Assembly: GCA_007127495.1 (NCBI GenBank)
Contig: SKZG01000271.1
Coordinates: 1 to 9,071, forward strand
DNA: 9,071 bases
Reading direction: 5' to 3'
Origin: Planctomycetales bacterium
GTDB lineage: Bacteria > Planctomycetota > Planctomycetia > Pirellulales > Thermoguttaceae
A program made the translations under genes and the position numbers. The notes beneath the pieces are model-generated. The model worked only from the letters and a program-made list of their open reading frames with translations. It ran no database searches and was not told where the DNA came from. Of the stretch, positions 5,769 through 9,071 are shown one piece after another; positions within the stretch are counted from its first letter, which is position 1, and every line of letters starts with the position of its first letter.

Positions 5769-5769
5769 C

Positions 5770-6621
5770 ATGAAGCTTGTTACCTACCAAAGCCCACGCG
5801 GCCCTCGCGCCGCGGCCCTGCTTGACGGCAGGGCCTTCGACGTGAACCATGCCGACGCCGGCATTCCCGCATGCATGAAGCAGTGGTTGGCGGCCGGCCC
5901 GGATATGCTCCGCCGAACCGCCGGCGCAATGGCGGGTGCGGAACCACTGCCCGGCGACGGCCTGACGTTCCTGCCGCCCGTCCCCAACCCGGAAAAGATC
6001 ATCTGCGTGGGGCTCAACTACGCCGATCACGCGAGGGAGGGCGGCTTCGAACCACCGCCTGAACCGGTGATTTTCAACAAGTTCCCGTCCTCCGTCGTGG
6101 CCGACGGGCAGCCGATCGTGTTGCCGTCGGTCAGCCAACAGGTCGATTACGAGGCCGAGTTGGTCGTGGTGATCGGTCGCGGAGGCCGAAATATCGGCCG
6201 GTCCGAGGCGTTCGAGCACGTCGCGGCCTATTGCTGCGGCAACGATGTTTCCGCTCGCGACTGGCAGCTTGGCAAGGCTGGCGGCCAATGGCTTCTGGGG
6301 AAGACGTTCGACACGTTCGCGCCGTTCGGCCCGTACCTGGTCACCGCAGACGAAATACCCAACCCGCACACGCTCAGAATCCGGTCGCGAGTCAACGGCC
6401 GCACCATGCAGGACTCGACCACCGCCCAGTTGCTCTTTCCCGTGGACGAGTTGATTGCCTACGTTTCGTCGGTATGCACCCTCGTGCCGGGCGACCTTTT
6501 GTACACGGGAACTCCGCCGGGAGTTGGATTCGCGCGCGATCCGGCCGTGTTCCTCCAGCCGGGCGACGTGGTGGAGATCGAGATTGACGGCTTGGGCATC
6601 CTGCGCAACCCGGTTGTGTGA
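5770..6621 (+). CDS. Fumarylacetoacetate hydrolase (FAH) family protein
   Basis: The 283-residue cytosolic protein has the standard length for a single-domain FAH enzyme. The N-terminal 70 residues (MKLVTYQSPRGPRAAALLDG) form the small leading domain. The catalytic core begins at NPEKIICVGLNYADHARE (73-90). The acidic residues that bind Mg2+ or Mn2+ in this family are E128 and E130 (in DYEAELVVVIG) and D159 (in CGNDVSARDWQ). The family motifs KTFDTFAPFGPYLV (178-191) and LLYTGTPPGVGF (243-254) are intact. These enzymes cleave or isomerise C-C bonds in 2,4-dioxo acids and relatives (fumarylpyruvate, acylpyruvates, oxaloacetate, 2-hydroxyhepta-2,4-dienedioate). The exact substrate cannot be read from sequence, and no neighbouring pathway gene helps. 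ATG 5770 is the only plausible start in the frame, although it lacks a ribosome binding site. The stop codon overlaps the first base of the inverted-repeat element downstream. Confidence 0.92.
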   Translation: MKLVTYQSPRGPRAAALLDGRAFDVNHADAGIPACMKQWLAAGPDMLRRTAGAMAGAEPLPGDGLTFLPPVPNPEKIICVGLNYADHAREGGFEPPPEPVIFNKFPSSVVADGQPIVLPSVSQQVDYEAELVVVIGRGGRNIGRSEAFEHVAAYCCGNDVSARDWQLGKAGGQWLLGKTFDTFAPFGPYLVTADEIPNPHTLRIRSRVNGRTMQDSTTAQLLFPVDELIAYVSSVCTLVPGDLLYTGTPPGVGFARDPAVFLQPGDVVEIEIDGLGILRNPVV

Positions 6622-6736
6622 AACGTAAGCATCGGCAAAGAAATAACTGGCGCATTTTCTTCCCCCTCACCCTACCCTCTCCCACCGAGGGAGAGGGGAC
6701 ATCGGACAGTTATTTCTTTGCCGATGCTAACCGTTT
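6621..6736. repeat. Compound long inverted repeat between convergent genes
   Basis: The arms at 6621-6649 and 6707-6736 are inverted copies. A core of 22 bp is perfect (6628-6649 against 6707-6728, containing ATCGGCAAAGAAATAACTG), and beyond it one base is inserted and one mismatched. Between the arms lies a second palindrome, CCCTCTCCC (6675-6683), loop ACCGA, GGGAGAGGG (6689-6697), preceded by CCCCCTCACCCTA. The inner unit resembles the widespread CCCTCACCC..CCTCTCCC..GGGAGAGG repeat of bacterial genomes, from memory. It fills the whole gap between the FAH stop and the metE stop. It could be a bidirectional terminator, a small non-autonomous element, or both. No T-run follows on either strand. 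Confidence 0.8.
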
Positions 6737-6746
6737 CCGCGGGCCC

Positions 6747-9071
6747 TTAGGCGTTTGCCAGTTCCTCGCGCACGGCGCGGGCGGCGGCCACCATGTTGGT
6801 CAGCGCCGGCCGGACCTCGTCCCATTGCCGGGTCTTCAGCCCGCAGTCGGGATTGACCCAAATCTGTTCCGGTCGGAGCACCTCCAGCGCCTTGCGCAGG
6901 AGCTGGATCATCGATTCGGTCGTCGGCACGCGCGGCGAATGAATATCGTACACGCCCGGACCGATCTCGTTCGGGTACTCGAATCGGACGAAGGCGTCGA
7001 GAAGTTCCATGTTGCTGCGCGAGGTTTCGATGGAAATGACGTCGGCATCCATCGCGGCGATGGAGTCGATAATGTTATTGAACTCGGAATAACACATGTG
7101 CGTGTGGATTTGTGTGGCGTCGCTGACGCCGCTTGCGGCCAGCCGAAACCCATCGACCGCCCAGCGGAAGTACTCGGCCCACTGGTCGCGCCGCAGGGGC
7201 AATCCCTCGCGGAATGCCGGCTCGTCGATCTGGATCATGCCGACGCCGGCCGCTTCCAGGTCGGCCACTTCATCGCGAATGGCCAGGGCAAGCTGCCGGC
7301 AGGTGTCGCTCCGCGGCTGGTCGTCGCGCACGAAAGACCAACAAAGGATGGTCACCGGCCCGGTCAGCATGCCCTTGACCGGCTTGGCCGTACCCTGCAT
7401 GGCGTGGCGTATCCACCGGACGGTCATGGGGGCGGGGCGCGTGACGTCGCCGTAGATGATCGGCGGCTTCACGCAGCGCGAACCATAGCTTTGCACCCAG
7501 CCGCCCGCCGTCACGGCAATTCCCTCTAGCGCTTCGCCGAAATACTCCACCATGTCGTTCCGTTCGGCTTCGCCGTGGACCAGGACGTCGAGCCCGCACT
7601 CCTCCTGGAACTTCACCACCTCGGTAATCTGCTCGCCGAGGAAATCATCGTAGGCCTCGCGGGACAGTTCGCCGCGTTTGAACATGGCCCGGGCGTGGCG
7701 GATTTCCCGCGTTTGCGGGAAGGAGCCGATCGTGGTCGTCGGCAGCAGCGGCAGCGGCGTGGCCTTCCTTTGCAGCGCACGGCGTGCAGTGAACGCGCTC
7801 CGGCGGCGCAACATGGCCGCGTCGACCGCCTTGGCGCGGGCCTGAACGCCTGGGTCCCGAGTTCGCGGCGACGCGCGGCGCGACGCGATCGCCCGCGCGT
7901 TCTCGGCAAACGCCTCTTGTGTGGGCGCGGCGGATGGCCCATCGTCCGAGTTGACGGCCGCCGCCACGAGGCCGATCTCATCGATTTTCTGGCGGGCAAA
8001 CGCCAGCCAGGAACGCAACTCGGCGTCCAACCCAGCCTCGCCGCCCAGGTCGACCGGGCAGTGCAGCAGCGAACACGACGGGCCTACCATGACGCGATTC
8101 GCGCCGAGCGCTTCGACGGCATGCCGCACCGTGGCCACGGCGTCGGCCAGGTCGGTTCGCCACACGTTGCGGCCGTTGATCACGCCCAGCGATAGCAGCT
8201 TGCCGGCCGGCAAGGTTTGCAGGATGGTGTCGAGTTCGCTTCGCCCGCGAACCATATCGACGTGCATTGCCTGCACCGGCAAGGCGAGGGCGGTTTCCAG
8301 GTTGTCGCGAAGCGCGCCGAAATAGGACGCCACCAGCAGTTTCAGCGGCGAGGCGCTCGCCAGCCGGCCGTAGGCGTCGAGGAAGGCGTCGCGCTCCGCG
8401 AGTTCGAGATCGACCGCCAGGCTGGGCTCGTCCATTTGGATCCAGTCGGCCCCGGCGTCGGCCAGCCGGCGGAGCAGTTCCTCGTACACGTCCAGCAGCC
8501 CGCCGAGCAATTCCAGCGGCCGAAACCCGCTCGTGCGCGATTTGGCCAGCCGCAGGTACGTCACGGGGCCCACAAGCACCGGCCGCGTGTGGATGCCCAG
8601 CGCTTGGGCCTCCATGAACTCATCGACGGGCTTGGTGGAACGGAGCGCGAAGGTCTGGTCCGGTTCGAGTTCGGGCACCAGATAGTGGTAGTTGGTATCA
8701 AACCACTTAGTCATTTCCAGGGCGGCCGACGGGTGACCGTTTCCGTTTCCGCAGCACCCTGGGCCATGGCCCTCTTGGACGCCTCGCGCCATGGCAAAAT
8801 AGGCTTCCAACCCCGGCTTAGCGCTCTGGAATCGGTTCGGCACCGCGCCCACCACAAGCGAGGTGTCGAGCACGTGGTCGTACAGCGAAAAATCGTTGCT
8901 CGGTATGTGGCTGATTCCTGCTTCCGCCTGCCACTGCCACGCCTGACGCCGCAATTCCTTGCCCGCGCCAAGTAGTTCGTCGGCGGAAATTCTTCCGGCC
9001 CAAAACTGTTCCAGGGCCCGCTTCAATTCTCGGCGGGGCCCGATCCGCGGAAACCCCAAGTTGCTGCGGAA
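6747..9071 (-). CDS. metE: Cobalamin-independent methionine synthase (5' end outside window)
   Basis: The enzyme transfers the methyl group of 5-methyltetrahydropteroyl-triglutamate to homocysteine, giving methionine in the cytosol without vitamin B12. The window holds 774 residues plus the stop. The frame is still open at the right edge, reading FRSN-LGFPRIG, so only the start codon and a few residues are missing; the E. coli protein is 753 residues. The N-terminal barrel shows LGFPRIGPRRELKRA and EMTKWFDTNYHYLVPE. The C-terminal catalytic barrel shows TTTIGSFPQT (homocysteine site) and IDEPAFREGLPL. Numbering from the first visible codon, the zinc ligands are H658 and C660 (THMCYSEF), E682 (SIETSRS) and C743 (NPDCGLKTR), and the catalytic histidine is H711 (YDIHSPR). 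All are intact. An unusual Gly/Cys/His-rich loop (GHGPGCCGNGNGHP) precedes EMTKWF. Any B12 riboswitch or promoter lies beyond the window. Confidence 0.97.
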   Translation of the reverse strand, partial: FRSNLGFPRIGPRRELKRALEQFWAGRISADELLGAGKELRRQAWQWQAEAGISHIPSNDFSLYDHVLDTSLVVGAVPNRFQSAKPGLEAYFAMARGVQEGHGPGCCGNGNGHPSAALEMTKWFDTNYHYLVPELEPDQTFALRSTKPVDEFMEAQALGIHTRPVLVGPVTYLRLAKSRTSGFRPLELLGGLLDVYEELLRRLADAGADWIQMDEPSLAVDLELAERDAFLDAYGRLASASPLKLLVASYFGALRDNLETALALPVQAMHVDMVRGRSELDTILQTLPAGKLLSLGVINGRNVWRTDLADAVATVRHAVEALGANRVMVGPSCSLLHCPVDLGGEAGLDAELRSWLAFARQKIDEIGLVAAAVNSDDGPSAAPTQEAFAENARAIASRRASPRTRDPGVQARAKAVDAAMLRRRSAFTARRALQRKATPLPLLPTTTIGSFPQTREIRHARAMFKRGELSREAYDDFLGEQITEVVKFQEECGLDVLVHGEAERNDMVEYFGEALEGIAVTAGGWVQSYGSRCVKPPIIYGDVTRPAPMTVRWIRHAMQGTAKPVKGMLTGPVTILCWSFVRDDQPRSDTCRQLALAIRDEVADLEAAGVGMIQIDEPAFREGLPLRRDQWAEYFRWAVDGFRLAASGVSDATQIHTHMCYSEFNNIIDSIAAMDADVISIETSRSNMELLDAFVRFEYPNEIGPGVYDIHSPRVPTTESMIQLLRKALEVLRPEQIWVNPDCGLKTRQWDEVRPALTNMVAAARAVREELANA

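Larger units (their letters stand above)
5538..5769. other. Divergent intergenic region (232 bases)
   Basis: This gap must hold the promoters of the diguanylate cyclase (-) and the FAH-family gene (+). On the minus strand a perfect TTGACA lies at 5581-5576, but no good -10 follows at normal spacing. On the plus strand TATAAA (5699-5704) resembles a -10 without a well-spaced -35. A hairpin CGCCCG/CGGGCG lies at 5717-5733, and a tandem 9-mer abuts the FAH start codon. No ribosome binding site is visible for either gene. Confidence 0.4.

Noticed and set aside
6747..9059. metE as a complete gene starting at TTG 9059
   Set aside because: The frame continues to the window edge (codons for F-R-S-N precede LGFPRIG), and MetE proteins normally have several residues before LGFPR. 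The gene is cut by the window.

Overview
The window reads like a piece of a high-GC planctomycete-type chromosome. The evidence is a PEP-CTERM surface protein opening with the W-N-V-A-G-D-G-N-W style repeat common in Planctomycetota, a secreted SUMF1-fold protein, a cytosolic PAS-GGDEF signalling protein with a degraded HD-GYP domain, and hairpin-rich intergenic DNA. Verrucomicrobia and Lentisphaerae share some of these traits, so the phylum is an inference. Most of the window is ordinary housekeeping and accessory DNA. I see no phage, CRISPR, toxin-antitoxin or biosynthetic cluster, and no convincing new multi-gene system.

Layout, left to right. Positions 1-258 hold several hairpins, including a strong 36-base one, then a possible promoter and a clear ribosome binding site. 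A PEP-CTERM protein follows on + (259-1755). A gene-free stretch of 383 bases (1756-2138) holds a heptamer repeat at the stop codon, a terminator-like hairpin, a possible minus-strand gene remnant and a short direct repeat. A secreted SUMF1/formylglycine-generating-enzyme-like protein lies on + (2139-3086). It converges on a diguanylate cyclase on - (3297-5537), and the gap between them holds a MITE-like inverted-repeat element. A 232-base divergent gap leads to a fumarylacetoacetate hydrolase family enzyme on + (5770-6621). That gene converges on metE (6747 to the right edge, -), across a second and different long inverted-repeat element.

The genes do not form one operon: strands alternate and each gene has its own gap. 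Two are exported (PEP-CTERM protein, SUMF1-like protein) and three are cytosolic (c-di-GMP signalling, central or aromatic catabolism, methionine synthesis). The points most worth a second look are the two inverted-repeat elements at the convergent junctions, the degenerate HD-GYP domain with an 18-bp tandem duplication in its active-site loop, that protein's unrecognised C-terminal region, and the tandem signal-like N-terminus of the PEP-CTERM protein.
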